Shown here: positions 21,191-32,560 of the stretch, piece after piece
Layout of the letters: the number at the start of each line of letters is the position of its first letter
How positions within the stretch are numbered: the stretch's first letter is position 1
NCBI RefSeq assembly: GCF_027942865.1
Contig: NC_134515.1
Coordinates: forward strand, 29,502,449-29,566,448
Source: Odontesthes bonariensis
Taxonomy: Eukaryota > Chordata > Actinopteri > Atheriniformes > Atherinopsidae
Direction: 5' to 3'
Length of the DNA stretch: 64,000 nt
Notes under the pieces: generated by a model
The model's input: the letters and a program-made list of their open reading frames with translations, nothing else
The model's database searches: none
What the model was told of the DNA's origin: nothing
Position numbers and translations under genes: made by a program

Positions 21191-24100
21191 ATGGAGGCAG
21201 GCTCGTCACTAAGCCTCAAACGAAGATATGAAGAGGTGGACAACAGCTCTCCATTCTCTACACCTAAGGACTCAGACGATGACATCTCCAGCAGTGACAG
21301 CGCTGACAGCTGTGACAGCCTCAACCCTCCCTCCAGCACCACTTTTACCCGTAAGGAACAGCGCAATACAGGCTACACACCCACTCAAAACCAAACCGTT
21401 CATTAACGCAAACTGTTTGATGACTCGCGTGTAACGCTGCATGCCAAATCTGCCTTCCCTCTTCCCCGCCACATCAGCAACCTCCATCCTCAGACAGCAT
21501 AAGCCGTCGCCGGGAGGGAAACGGGTGCGTTTCGATCTGGTGACGGTGTATTACTTTCCCCGGCGGCAGGGCTTCACCAGCGTGCCCAGCCAAGGGGGCA
21601 GCTCCCTGGGCATGGCCCGCCACCACTCCTCCATCAGACACTACACACTGGGCGAGTTTGCCCGTGAACAGGAAACTAGTCACAGGCACACTTTGCGGCA
21701 GCACCTGCGGCAGGAGAAGCTCAAGGCACGGAAGATGAAGGTCAGTTTATACGTTTTATCTGAGAGTGACTGAACAATATCATCTTGACTGCCATTTATT
21801 TGAAAAATGACATCTGATAGAAGGTTATGGAGCCGTGACTGATCAACGAGGGAGTCCTTTAGCACATTTTAGAGCAGAAAAACATGGAACGTGGATTTCC
21901 AAGGTTTTACATTAGTTTCACACATAATTAAATGTAATTTTCTTAAATAAAAAATAAAACAAAAATACTGAAGCAGTCTGTGAAAAACTAAGTACATCCC
22001 ACGATTCGGTGGCTTTTAGAACCACTTTTAGCTGCAAAAACATGAAGTAATTGTTTTCTCCAGCATGTTATCAGTCTCCCATAACAATTTTGACCCACTC
22101 CTCTTTCCTGCTTCAGTTCACTGAGGGTTGCAGGCATTCATTTATGCACAGCTCTCTTAAGGTCCCACCACAGCATTTCAGTTGGGTTGAGGTCTGGACT
22201 CACACTGCAACACCTTGATTCTTTTCTTTTGCAAGACGTTCTGTTGCAGAAATGCTTCTGTCTTTGGGATCATTGTCCTGTTGTATGAGCAAACTGCACC
22301 CGGTCTGTATCTGTCAGACAGATGGCCTCACATATGACTTTTGAAAACTTTGGCATACAGAGGAGGTCACGTTGTACTGCAGGATTCTCATGGCTGCTAA
22401 GAAGCCTCGATCAGCCCTTCCTTTACTGTGCTTTACAAACTGTATGAGGTGTTGGTACTGGTATGCTGGGTTTAGTTTTCTCCAAACATGGTGCTGTGCA
22501 TCATGACCAAACATTTCCACTTTGGCCTCGTCTGCCCGAACAATATTGTTCCAGAAGTCTTGCGGTGTGTTCAGATGCGACTTTGCACACCTATAAAGTC
22601 CGAGGTGTAGCTTTTAGGTGCTGTTTCTCTGAGTATCGCACATATTTTCTGACCCTGGGATGAACTGGCTGGGACTCCTGTGAAGATTGAAAACTGTCTT
22701 GAATGTTTTCAACTTGCAAATACTCTTTCTCGTGTGGAAGGATGGATTCCAGATTGTTTGGAAATGACCTTGTAAACCTTCCCATGTTGACAGGCAGCAA
22801 CAACTGCTTCTCAAAGATTGCTGATGTCTTTCCTCCTTGGCTTGGTGTTAACTTCGCACCTGCAAACTGCCAAAACTTCTGCTTTTATGGAGGTGCTTAT
22901 ACCTGTTGATGAGTGTGTTTGGCTTTTTTCACACACTAAACGTACTATATGGCTTTATTTGTTCAAGTTCTTGCCAAAGAGTCAAAACCCCTTTAAGCTA
23001 CCCAGCTGGTTTAATTTGATAATCGAGACCAATGGGAGAAAATTATCGTATTTTAAACAACGTGACACGGATTAGGAAAAAAAAAAAAAAAAGATGGACA
23101 GTATAAATGCAGGTTTTATGTAGTGGAAGGTTTTTCTTCATTTGACCTCTTTATTTGCGTCGCTGCCACTCAGATTCATCTTGTGACCCTGTGAAGGCAG
23201 GCTGGGAACCACTGGGCTGAATTACTGAAATAGAAAGCATAGATAAACACATGTGACATACAGTACATACATGTACAGTCTCAGGTATACGAGCTGATTT
23301 TCTGCATTTACACTTTCAAAATGAAGATTCTGTACTTTGACACAAGTGGCTTTACTTGTAATAAAAATACATTTGCAGTATTTCAGTGAATGGCCAGAGT
23401 ACTTCCTCCACCGCTGCACATGTAAAAGTCCCAGTGGAAAATGTGAAACCGTCTGCAAACTAAGCCGTTTTTGCCTGATAGGTCTTAAGGATGCTTATCT
23501 TGAGCTTAAAACAGTTAATGCGTGTCTTCTTTTCCAAAGCTCACTGCTGTTTACAAACTGTCATCCACAGCTGACAAGGAACGGCACCGTGGAGTGCGCT
23601 CAGGCGGACCTGCTCACGCTGGATGACGTATCGGATGAGGACCTCGACGTGGACGCCGTCGAGGTTGACGACTGTTTCTTCCTTCAGCCACTGCCCACAA
23701 AGCGCCGTCGAGCCCTCCTGCGAGCCTCCGGCATCGCTCGCATTGACGCGCGAGAGAAAGCCGAGCTCCGAGCCATCCGCCTCTCCCGGGAGGAATGCGG
23801 CTGTGATTGCCGTCTGTACTGTGATCCTCGCCACTGCGGCTGCAGCCAGGCTGGTATTAAGTGCCAGGTAAGACTCGCCGGCTGGTGCACGTGCAGACAG
23901 AAGAGAGACACTGCAGAGCCCAGAGAGCCCGTCTTCAAGATGTGCCCCCTGTTCCCCATACTTTCATTCACATTTTTATTAGCCATCACATAAGTATGAG
24001 TTCTTTCCATGCAGTAATCTTTTTCACAGAAGACATTTTGACATATTGGAGGTGGCAAATATGAATAAATGAACGAGGACAACCTTCCATTTTGTTGCTT

Positions 24101-27100
24101 CAGGCTATGTACACACGTAGCCGGGTATTTTTAAAACCGAATGTTTCCCCCCCTCCGTTTATAAAATAATCAGTATCCACATTACCTCGTTTTCGAAAAA
24201 AACTCCTTCCACACATAACCGAACATCTGCGTTTTCACCTGTCTTGACAACCCAAATGCTGTTTTGCGCAATCTGCCCTCGTCAGCTAAATAATAAAGTG
24301 TGCACGCAACGTTTTTGAGCACACTGACAGGTGATCGCATGACAGTGGACTGCCCCTCGATATGAGGACGTAATAATTCCGACAGCGAGAGGACTGAGGA
24401 CCGGGACATGCGAAATTGTCACGCCATTCCTCTGGGAGTACGACTTGGGCGTGTAAAATCAAGGCAGTAAACAGCGCCTGCACAATAATAACCACCACAG
24501 TTCTCAAGGCATCCATGCTTCTTCAGTAAACAAAGGTCGCACTTTAGACTTTAACGCAGATTTGTTGTTGTTTTGGCGCATATTGTGACGTTCGAAAACG
24601 CAAAACTCCGGTTATCTCTGTCTACACGCAGCTGCATAAACGGAGTTTTCAAAAATCTTCACTTTGCCCGGAGTTTTTAAAAACATTCGTTTACGATGCG
24701 TTTTTATGCGTTTTCATGTGGATGACAGGTCCAAATGTAGAAAAATATATTCGTTTTAGCAGATACCCGGCTACGTGTGGATGGGGCCTCAGTTTCAGGG
24801 TGCTGGTTCACTGCCACACTGCTGGGGCTGTAACAGATCAGTTGATATATCACCTTGAACGCCTGTGTTCTTCCAACTTTTACCGATCAGAAGAAGGGGC
24901 TGTTCAGCAGATTCACGACTTTTTATTTAAAAGATGTGATTTAACTTTTAAAACCACAGTTTTTAAGTAGAAATAAAAACTTTGAGATGACTGTTATTCT
25001 TTGGAAAAAAAAAAAATGAAAGCATGCCATAAAATATATTACAATGATCCAAGAGTCTTTGCTGAAGTTTCCAGTACAGGGACCAGGGCCGACCAGGGGG
25101 GCCTAAGCAAGTTGCCGTTTGGGGGCCCCTAGTTTGTCAAACTACAATGAAGAGATTCCTAACCATTTAGATGGAACACTAAGATCTATTACACTTTATG
25201 AGCAAAACAGGCTAGAGTTTAAATTAAACATCTTAAGTTGAACCACTCAGGCAAGTTAAACTAATAAGAATATATAATACAAAGAAAACAATAAATAAAA
25301 GATTTTGAGTTTTTTTTAAATATTAAACTGTAATGTACTGCGTCCCTTTAAAGATTGTACCCAATTACAAAGTAGATAGTTACTTTATTGATCCCGAAGG
25401 AAATTCAAGCATCCAGTAGCAAGACATGAAGCAATAAAAAATGTTTATACAATTATAAACACTTTAAAAACAATCTAAGAATTTAAAAAAACTATTTAAA
25501 AAACGGTTTAAAAATCTAAAGTGACCAGTGAAATAAGACCAAAGTGAAATATAAAGTGACCAATGAAATACAGAAGCGCCATCACTTAAAGCTGTTGTAC
25601 ATCCTGATGGCCAGAGGAACAAAAGAGCTTTTGAAGTTGTCACTTTTAAGAAGTTTCTGCATTTATCTACACATTGTACTAGTTAAAGTAATAAAACTAA
25701 GAAAAATGATTCACTGCCACAATATTCTAAAATAATCAACAGGATGCCTAATATTTGTATATCACTTATAAAACTAACAGTAGAAGACTTCTAATTAGAG
25801 GCCTATAAATAACACACCAAACTTAGTAAATGAATCCTAAGAAATGCCAAAATCGTGTCAAATACCTGAGAGACAACTTCCACTGAGCAATGACAGAGCA
25901 GGACAACAACATGCCTCCCTCCCTGCTAGAATCTGAATAAACTGGAGTCAGTCAGTCATTCCCGTGGCAGGACAGACTGTTCATTCACGTGTGACATACT
26001 CATCTTATATAAGCAAACTTTCATGAGGCAAACACTGAAGCCGAGTTTATAACGAACAAATCCCAGCCAGCTACATAACATTTATCCGAGGCTAGCTCGC
26101 AGGACAAATAAACACAAAAAACGTCCCACCTCCAGCTATCCAGCCCACATCACCCTACACATGCCTTACCTTTGTCCTCAGGCCGTTTTTCTTCCTCCAT
26201 TTTTCCGCACCACTAATATAACTTCTTTATGATGCCATTACGGCGTTTGTCTTGTTAACTTTTCTCGCTTTTTAGGGGAATGATGGGTAGATGTCAATCA
26301 TTCCCGTCACACCTGTTGGCGACCTGCTACGCCACTCAACGTGTGACAGTGCTGTACTTTAGACAAACTCTACACACGGTCGCCAGCATTCGTAGATTTT
26401 GTTCGTAACTCCAAACTTTTCGTCAAATCCAATCGCTAACCAAGCCTAGGTTGCTGACGTTAGCTAGCAGCAATATCACTGAACGTTAGGTTAGCAAAAC
26501 AATTACACCAAAAACACAAACTTACCAGCAAGGGATGCACGAGCGTCATCTCTCCGTTTTCTTTTCTTTCTTTTGTCAGCGCCAGAATCATGTGGTCTTT
26601 TACTTGACATTCTAAATCTTCTTCTCTGTTAACGGCATACGGTAACTCGGAAAACATCAGGTAGGAGGATGCTCCACCACCTCCGATGCGGTAACTTTGA
26701 AGACTACCATTCAGGAACCATTGTACCATTTCAGGAAGGGGGGGGGGGTATAGATAAGGTAAACACATCTAATTTGCCCGAATCGAGCACACAATTAAGA
26801 AAAACAACGCTGGGCCTGTTCATGACTAATTTATATAATAATAACTATCATGACATTTTTTTAACAACCTTAATTTTGGGGCCCCCCGCCAGGTACTTGG
26901 GGCCCTACGCGCTCTGCGTACTCTGCGTATGCGGAGCGGCGGGCCTGATAGGGACTGAGGAAGTCTCTTCTGGGCGAGACCAATTTAAAGAATCTTTTTA
27001 CGCATGTGCAAAGCTGTCATGGCAGATCGTGTCTTTGTGTTGCAGTTAGTTAGCAATGCAGAAGGTGCATTTTTTTTTCATTTTAGGAATATTGAATATT

Positions 27101-29555
27101 ATTTCAAAAGCATTTCCGTACAGTACCGGGGACGCAGGCGGCATTCTACCTTTTATCCCGATGCATGGGTAGAGAGAGTCTCACACCAAAGTAGCTTACA
27201 GACTGAAATGCATCTGCCCTTTATGGATCAATGCTGCGAAAGCAAAATGAATAAATCAATGGACTGAGGAACTGAATCAGACATTCTATTTTTACACCCC
27301 ATTTCTATTTTGAGATAAAAATCTAATCAACTAAAATACAGAAACCACAGAGGTTTATAAACAGGGTATATGTGCAAGATATATACTTGACAGATATTGA
27401 TAAATAGTGGATATTAAAGGAGACATAATCTGCCCTTTTTAACCAGTTGAGAGAATATTTTGAGATATCAGTGGAATGTTTGTGTCATGCTTTGGTCAAA
27501 ATAGCGCAGGATTAGAGTACTACAGCACTCTTCTCAACCCTTTCTTTGCAGCTCTGTTCACAGCAACCCTGGGCTTCAAAGTTGCTCCATTTCTCTGTGT
27601 TTTGTTCAAGTTTGTAGAGGCTAACGTTAAGAACTGTCGCGTATGTGGCCTAGTTTTCACTCAAGTCTATTTTAGTAATGGTGGAGATGCAGATGGTGCG
27701 TTCAGCGGCAAATGGAAAATTGGGATTGTCGTCTTCCCACTTTGAAAGAAATACAGCAAGCCCGTTAGGAGTCAGATTTCCTCTTCTGGGTATAAAACAT
27801 TAGACAAAGACCCGGTGGAGAATTATTACCTCATTTCTGTCGCAAGTTAAATTAAGTATTTAACTGCTGATAAGAATGTTCTATTGTTAGCTAAGCAAGT
27901 TTTTAATTCTCACTTCTGACACAGCATATGCGACATGAATTGAAGTCGTGGCTGGATAATTCTGCTTTGAGCTGAGTGTGTGATGTCACAGTAGCCTGAA
28001 AATCTGAATGAAAGCTTTCAAGCTGGTCACTACAGACCAGACCAGTGCTTCATTCATGCTCTGAAGCACAGAAAACATTTTTTGTTTCTTAATAATGTCC
28101 CCTTTATAAATGTTTGACCTTTTTGTGAATATGTTCCTTTAAGTATCAGTATGCTTAGTGGGAATCATCAGATTTATAGTATCTTAGTTTGAAAATAAAC
28201 AGTATTTATCATTTAAAACTATATCTATGAGCATATTTGCTTGAGCTGCCTAAAATTAGTGTTCAACTTTTTTTCTTTCTTGGCTCTGGTGGCCTTCATT
28301 CGACAGGAAACAGGGCAGAGAGACAGGGAGAGAGGGGGGGGGGGGGGGGGGGGGGGGGTAGACAAGCAGTAAAGCACCACAGGCCGGAATCAAACCCACC
28401 CACTCATCTCACTGAGCTAAACGGCAGGCCTAGTGTTTCAACTTTTGAAAGCTCTTTTTCCTATGTTTCTTGGATTTCTCAGCCTGACTTGCCCAGATTC
28501 CAGATAACCTCTTGGTTGCCATAAACTTTGAAGTGTTCACAGTCTACTGTTAAAATAAACGACAATGAAACTCAAATGGCCTCTGCTTTATTCTCCAGGT
28601 GGATCGAATGTCTTTCCCGTGCGGCTGCTCCAGGGACGGCTGCGGCAACATCGCAGGCCGCATCGAGTTCAACCCACTGCGTGTCAGAACTCACTACCTG
28701 CACACCATCATGAAGCTTGACTTGGAGAAAAGGAGGATGCTGATACAAGGACCAGGGGACCAGTATGCTGAATCCGACCCAATGTCTTCTCCTTCCTCCG
28801 TTTGCCCCACGTCCCCGACCCTATCCTCCATGGCTGGCCTGGACTCTGAGCTGGAGGAGAGCGAGGTGCAGTCGGTTGAAGAGGCTCAGGATCTCCTGGC
28901 GGAGCAAGATATACTAGAACGAGAGAACGAAACAGCCGTGCTGCACCTGCAGAGTGCAGAAGAGCAGGAGAGGAGGGAAAGGGAAGAGGCAGAGGGGGAG
29001 GCAGTGCAGCAAGAGCTGAGCACGGGTGGTCTCGCAGAGCAGCCTCTCTGCCTCCTGCCCAGTGCCTTGGGAGGGGAGCTACATGAGCAGGCACAGGTGC
29101 CAGGTGTGGATCAAGTCCTCCTGCAGGGGCCTTTCCCTACAGGGGCCACGGTGTTGTGCATCTCTGAAAACCAGGAGGAGAGCCCCTCTGATCTCCTCAA
29201 AGACTCCACCTCTCTGCTCTACTATCAGCTCAACCCCATAGAGCCCGGAGCCTTTGAGACACTGCCCAAAGCCAAGCGAGATGAACAGGAGGAGGAGCGC
29301 TCGGATGCAGCAGGACCGGAGCCTGGAGAGAAGAAACAAGAGGGAGAAGAGGAGCCGAAGGATGATAAGCATGAAGACAACACGAGCGGACAGAGTGTGG
29401 GGGAATCTTTGACCAGCGTGGTTCTGTGCTATGAGGACTGTGCAGCTATAGTGGAGGAGAGGCCTTTAAGTCCTCAGAAAAACATCCCAGAAGAGAAGTA
29501 CCAAGGGGAATCCTGCTCAGAGAAAGAAGTCAATCCACTGCCTCCAGAAGTTTAG
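21191..29555 (+). CDS. csrnp2: Cysteine/serine-rich nuclear protein 2, complete, four coding exons
   Basis: Nuclear protein of the CSRNP/AXUD1 family, reported to bind DNA and activate transcription. Coding exons: 21191-21350, 21478-21740, 23571-23867 and 28599-29555 (1,677 bases, 558 residues plus stop; human about 543). All borders are GT-AG and all phases agree. The start was chosen at 21191 because [17 protein letters not shown] aligns with the human N-terminus and has a fair context (TTCCATGG). An in-frame ATG at 21128 lies in the splice acceptor. Visible features: a Ser/Asp-rich stretch ([17 protein letters not shown], about residues 28-44), a conserved block ([21 protein letters not shown]), a Leu/acidic segment ([13 protein letters not shown]), a basic patch ([12 protein letters not shown]), then the cysteine-rich core at about residues 215-255 ([34 protein letters not shown]). 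The long last exon is acidic, Glu- and Ser-rich, with conserved [14 protein letters not shown]. Introns 2 and 3 are full of transposons. Confidence 0.97.
21960..23060 (-). mobile_element. Tc1-like DNA transposon, minus strand, in csrnp2 intron 2
   Basis: On the minus strand the pieces of a Tc1 transposase can be followed. A helix-turn-helix remnant lies near 22800-22900, a stretch around 22591-22803 contains SFPNNLE, and a stretch at about 22440-22520 reads [25 protein letters not shown]. The frames are broken and part of the coding region is missing near 22600. The outer end facing 22000 has the usual terminal motif (GTGAAAAACTAAGTACATCC). The subterminal part near 22890-22960 is closely similar to 33890-33945 on the plus strand, so this is the same family as the copy at 33818-35133. 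Exact ends are uncertain, and it is certainly inactive. Confidence 0.8.
23571..23867 (+). other. csrnp2: csrnp2 coding exon 3 (first half of the Cys-rich core)
   Basis: This exon encodes LTRNGTVE through AGIKCQ. It splits the cysteine-rich core from its second half in the next exon, 4.7 kb downstream. The base composition is GC-rich against the AT-rich introns. It is bounded by CATCCACAG and GTAAGA. Confidence 0.95.
24101..24790. mobile_element. hAT-type miniature inverted-repeat element in csrnp2 intron 3
   Basis: The two ends mirror each other. The left end reads GTACACACGTAGCCGGGTAT at about 24106-24128; the right end contains GATACCCGGCTACGTGTGGA at about 24762-24781. Inner sequence is also symmetrical, with oppositely oriented TTTTTAAAACCGAATGT-like and ACGGAGTTTTCAAAAAT-like stretches. 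No transposase frame is present. The ends resemble a common teleost hAT-derived family. A clean 8-bp target duplication could not be found, so the limits are approximate. Confidence 0.65.
25372..25660 (+). repeat. Dispersed retroposon-like fragment inside the hAT element
   Basis: It contains the motif TACTTTATTGATCCCGAAGG, a sequence dispersed in teleost genomes at the ends of retroposons. The downstream part, GATGGCCAGAGGAACAAAAG, belongs to the same repeat. A related motif occurs at about 46425. The family name cannot be assigned from this sequence. Confidence 0.5.
26526..26610 (-). pseudogene. hAT transposase first coding exon (relic)
   Basis: Twenty-eight codons from an ATG (minus strand, 26610-26608) to a clean donor (GTAAGT). 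The protein piece is strongly basic ([15 protein letters not shown]), as at the start of several hAT transposases of vertebrates. The next exons of the element are deleted. It lies antisense within the third csrnp2 intron. Confidence 0.6.
27418..28103. mobile_element. TTAA-type miniature element in csrnp2 intron 3
   Basis: The left end is TTAA at 27414-27417 followed by AGGAGACATAATC. The right end is ATAATGTCCCCT followed by TTAT at 28104-28107. The termini are inverted copies of one another with a few changes, and the flanking TTAA is intact on the left and changed by one base on the right. There is no transposase. The TTAA duplication suggests mobilisation by a piggyBac- or Kolobok-like enzyme. 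Confidence 0.55.
28260..28440. repeat. Poly(G) tract inside a dispersed repeat, csrnp2 intron 3
   Basis: A run of about 23 G (28336-28358) lies between GACAGGAAACAGGGCAGAGA and a right part, CCGGAATCAAACCCACCCAC then CTGAGCTAAACGGC. The right part resembles the B-box and anticodon-arm area of a decayed tRNA-derived repeat common in fish. The relation to tRNA is only suggestive. It lies about 150 bases before the last csrnp2 exon and does not overlap its acceptor. Confidence 0.45.
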
Positions 29556-31815
29556 CATCAGCTTCTCTGCAGATATTTTGCACAATAGCTTCATCTAAGA
29601 TGAGAAAATGACATATTTCACGTTTATTACTGCTATCATCACGAAATACTACAGGTTGCAATCTCTTCGAGTGACTGTCACTGAATTATGTGCAGAATTA
29701 GCTTACGTAATACAATACACAAAGGAGAGGAGGAGAGGTGCTGAAAGCACAGACACATCACTCCCCAGAATATGAAAGAAAGCATCATAGGTAACTGTTG
29801 GGGGTGGTGAATGAGGCCTTAATGGAAAAACATAAAAACACTTGTCGATGTGGAGTACAGTAAGTAGTGCTTTGTTCATTTCCGACGCAGCAAACTTAAA
29901 ACAGTGTGTGAATGCTGACATAAGCCTTTTGTTTGGTGATGTATTAAGCTATCAGCACTAAACACAAATTATTTTGCAGCCCGCACGACGCTGGTGTATT
30001 TAGATACTCGCTGGCTCACTTTTTATTACAGCAGACCTGTGCTGTAGTCAAGCCAAATGAAGGCCTCTGATAGTATCCTCTAAATATAGACCTAATAATC
30101 CTGGAAATACTTGTTTTTGTGTACTGTATATGCATTTGCAATGTCCAAGAGAGCTGCTTTATTTGACCTGTATGCACATCGTGAACTGAACGCAGCAGGT
30201 ATTGTGGCTCTGCTGCATTGAGACATGAGGGTAAACCAACGCAAAGCAGCAGATTAGCACTGACCTTAATTGTTGCTCTCACACAGCCTGGACTGCTTCT
30301 ACAGGAGCAGTGGATTTGTCAAACAAAACAAACAGGATACTTCTAGCTGCAATGCCGATGACATTATTTCTTTTGAGCAACGTGTCTTCGGTGCATTAGA
30401 TGCAGACGGTTTTTCAAGTCGATGTCTTTGCGGTCTGTTCCTCTGGAATGAAAAGAAATGTTATTCCTTTTGTACTGCTACATTGTAACTCCGTGCAGTC
30501 AGTCGTGGCGCGTCATCGCGAAATGCCAGGATGGAGCTTCCTACTCCTTTTTAAAGGCATTGTTGTCGAGGGAAGAGCTGATTCCAAATCAAGCCAAATT
30601 TCACATGGAGAAAATAGCGTTAAAAGATTGAAAAGAAAGCTGCAGCCCGTGCTGTTTAAAAAACAAAAAAAAACAAACAAAAAAACAAACAAAAGAAAAA
30701 CACACATATCAATGTGATGTTGGTAACTTATCGATCAGATTTACAGCAACCTGATTTTGTTTGTATGGACTGTGTGTGTGTGTGTGTGTTTATATTTACT
30801 CCACATGTGTATATCAACGTTAGAGAGAGAGGTCCGTTCCCATCTGTGTGCATGCACATCTGTATGTACTGTATTAGCCTGGGTGTGTGTGTGTGTGGGG
30901 GGGTATTAGTGAGGAAACATACTTTAAACGTGAAAGGTGCTGATGTTACAGATCTACGGTTTACAGGCCTATTCTCCTGCCATCATGAGAAATGATTTCA
31001 TGGAAATGTTCCTGATGACTGATAGAAGAAAGAAGAAGAGCCTCTTGTAGGAACGCAATAGCTGCCGCACAGCGAAATCATAAATGTGGGGATTAGCGAG
31101 TGAGTTGTTTTGTGATCCGAGTATGTAAACACAGTCGTATAACATTTCTGGTCTTAAATTGTCCTTTTAAAGCTCTGTCTGATTAATACCGACCTGCGTA
31201 AGTGAGCCGACACTTCTTACACAATGTCAGTCCTTTGTTTCGTTGGCGAAAAATTGCGGCTGTAGCTTTTGGTAAAGGCTCGCCTAACACAGGATGTGCT
31301 GCTGTGTACGAGCTGTCTGATGTATTTCTTTGCCTTTTGTTATTTTTATTTTTTTTTAATCGTCTTAATTATAATCCTGCTAAATAGCTGCAACGAAGCA
31401 GTGGTTTCAAACCTAACTGAATGATGCTTTCATCCATCAGCTCTGAACAAAGCCGCCTCCTGTAGTTATTATGAGGCTGCAGATTTACTCTGGCTCTTTG
31501 TGTTTGTGTGACTTGCCTTGATATAGCACCATCTTTGAAGTGATGATGATTACAAGATGCCTGTTGTCGAGCTTTTGTCCTTGGCTTTCTACTAATAGAT
31601 TTAGGTTTGGGACCACTGCACTAAATTGACTCTTGTACTCTGTGATTGTGTGTTTCTCTGTGTGAAAGGGGTGTATGATTGTTAAGAAGACTGATAAGCT
31701 TAGACTTCATCTAAAAGCTGTGAGAGTTACTCTCATGCTAACTGTTGCCTAAAGTGCATAAAAAAAACGTTTTTTATACAAAAATGAAAACAATAAAATA
31801 ATCATTGCAAAAAGC
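29556..31815 (+). other. csrnp2: csrnp2 3' UTR (inferred)
   Basis: About 2.2 kb after the stop without a coding frame. It contains a (TG)n tract at about 30770-30789, further GT-rich stretches near 30880-30905, an A-rich block at about 30658-30700, and a T-rich stretch near 31340-31355. The first canonical AATAAA after the stop that I find is at 31792. Extent is inferred from that signal. Confidence 0.5.
31792..31797 (+). terminator. Candidate csrnp2 polyadenylation signal
   Basis: AATAAA in the context CAATAAAATAATCATTGC, 2.2 kb after the csrnp2 stop codon. No closer canonical hexamer was noticed; non-canonical upstream sites are possible. Confidence 0.45.
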
Positions 31816-32029
31816 AGGTTTTGTCTTATGCGTCTTTATATTTAACTTGCAATCAGCCGGATATTCTCGGAATCTTTTAAAGTGTTTTGGATCAACAGTT
31901 CTCTGGGCTTTCTGAAGAATCAAGGGATGAACAAATCTTGTGCCAACACATACAGACAACTTAGCAAAGAACCTAAATTAAATGGTATCTGTAGACACTT
32001 TGTCAATAGCAGCCTGACACATCTTCTGC

Positions 32030-32560
32030 TCCCATTTTTTTTAGATGCATTTACAAAATTTGCCCGAGATAACACAGTTTATCAGCTTAGTTTATCAGAA
32101 GGACACAAATGTGGCCTAAAAACTATCTACAGCAGATGAACAGTATCTGAAAGTGATTAAGAAATGGGAGAAGGTCCATCAAAGACCTGACAGAGGATGC
32201 TTCTGACCCTTCCGTTGATCCATATACAGTTCACTAAAGCCTCACCAAAAAACATTTCCATGGAAGGGTGGGTGTCAAGAAGCCATTCTAAGGAAGGGAA
32301 ATGAGGAGAAAAGGCTGAGGTATGCCAAATGATACAAGAACTGGATCGAAAATCAGTGGCAACAGGTCTTATGGAGGGATGAATCCTCCAGAGAGCCCCA
32401 ACCTCAACATTACTGTGTTGTAATGTTGTCCCAACATGTGTGCGATCATCACTTCCAACAATCCTGAAAAAGAAATGTCCTTCTGGCAGACCTTCATCTT
32501 AGGCCAGAGACCTGAGTGCACAACAAAATAACTGAAGTGAATAAATTCCTGTCATTGCTC
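32030..32560 (+). mobile_element. Tc1-type transposon fragment with internal deletion
   Basis: The stretch contains recognisable pieces of a Tc1-type transposase: CAGAAGGACACAAATGTGGC, then the region before the second catalytic acidic residue (GGCAACAGGTCTTATGGAGG followed by GATGAATCC). At about 32391 it jumps to GAGAGCCCCAACCTCAACAT, which belongs near the third catalytic residue (the S-P-D/N-L-N-I region). The central part is deleted. It is a different subfamily from the pair at 21960 and 33818. The ends are uncertain. Confidence 0.6.

Larger units (their letters stand above)
25084..26947 (-). mobile_element. Internally deleted hAT transposon with target-site duplication, csrnp2 intron 3
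   Basis: The left end begins CAGGGCCGACC and the right end finishes GGCGGGCCTG, an inverted hAT-type terminus. Both sides continue with GGGGCCCC-rich subterminal repeats. The flanks carry an 8-base direct repeat with one mismatch: ACAGGGAC at 25076-25083 and ATAGGGAC at 26948-26955. On the minus strand an exon at 26526-26610 starts [20 protein letters not shown], the basic N-terminus typical of one group of hAT transposases, and ends at a splice donor (GTAAGT). The catalytic and dimerisation regions are absent, so the element cannot move by itself. A younger retroposon-like fragment lies inside at about 25372-25660. Confidence 0.75.

Noticed and set aside
28381..28425. tRNA-like segment (CCGGAATCAAACCC...)
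   Set aside because: It cannot be folded into a full cloverleaf and lacks clear A and B boxes at proper spacing, so it is listed only as part of a dispersed repeat.
28708..29094. 128-codon minus-strand open frame, Pro/Leu/Ala-rich
   Set aside because: Shadow of the Glu/Ser-rich last exon of csrnp2; the composition is the expected complement.
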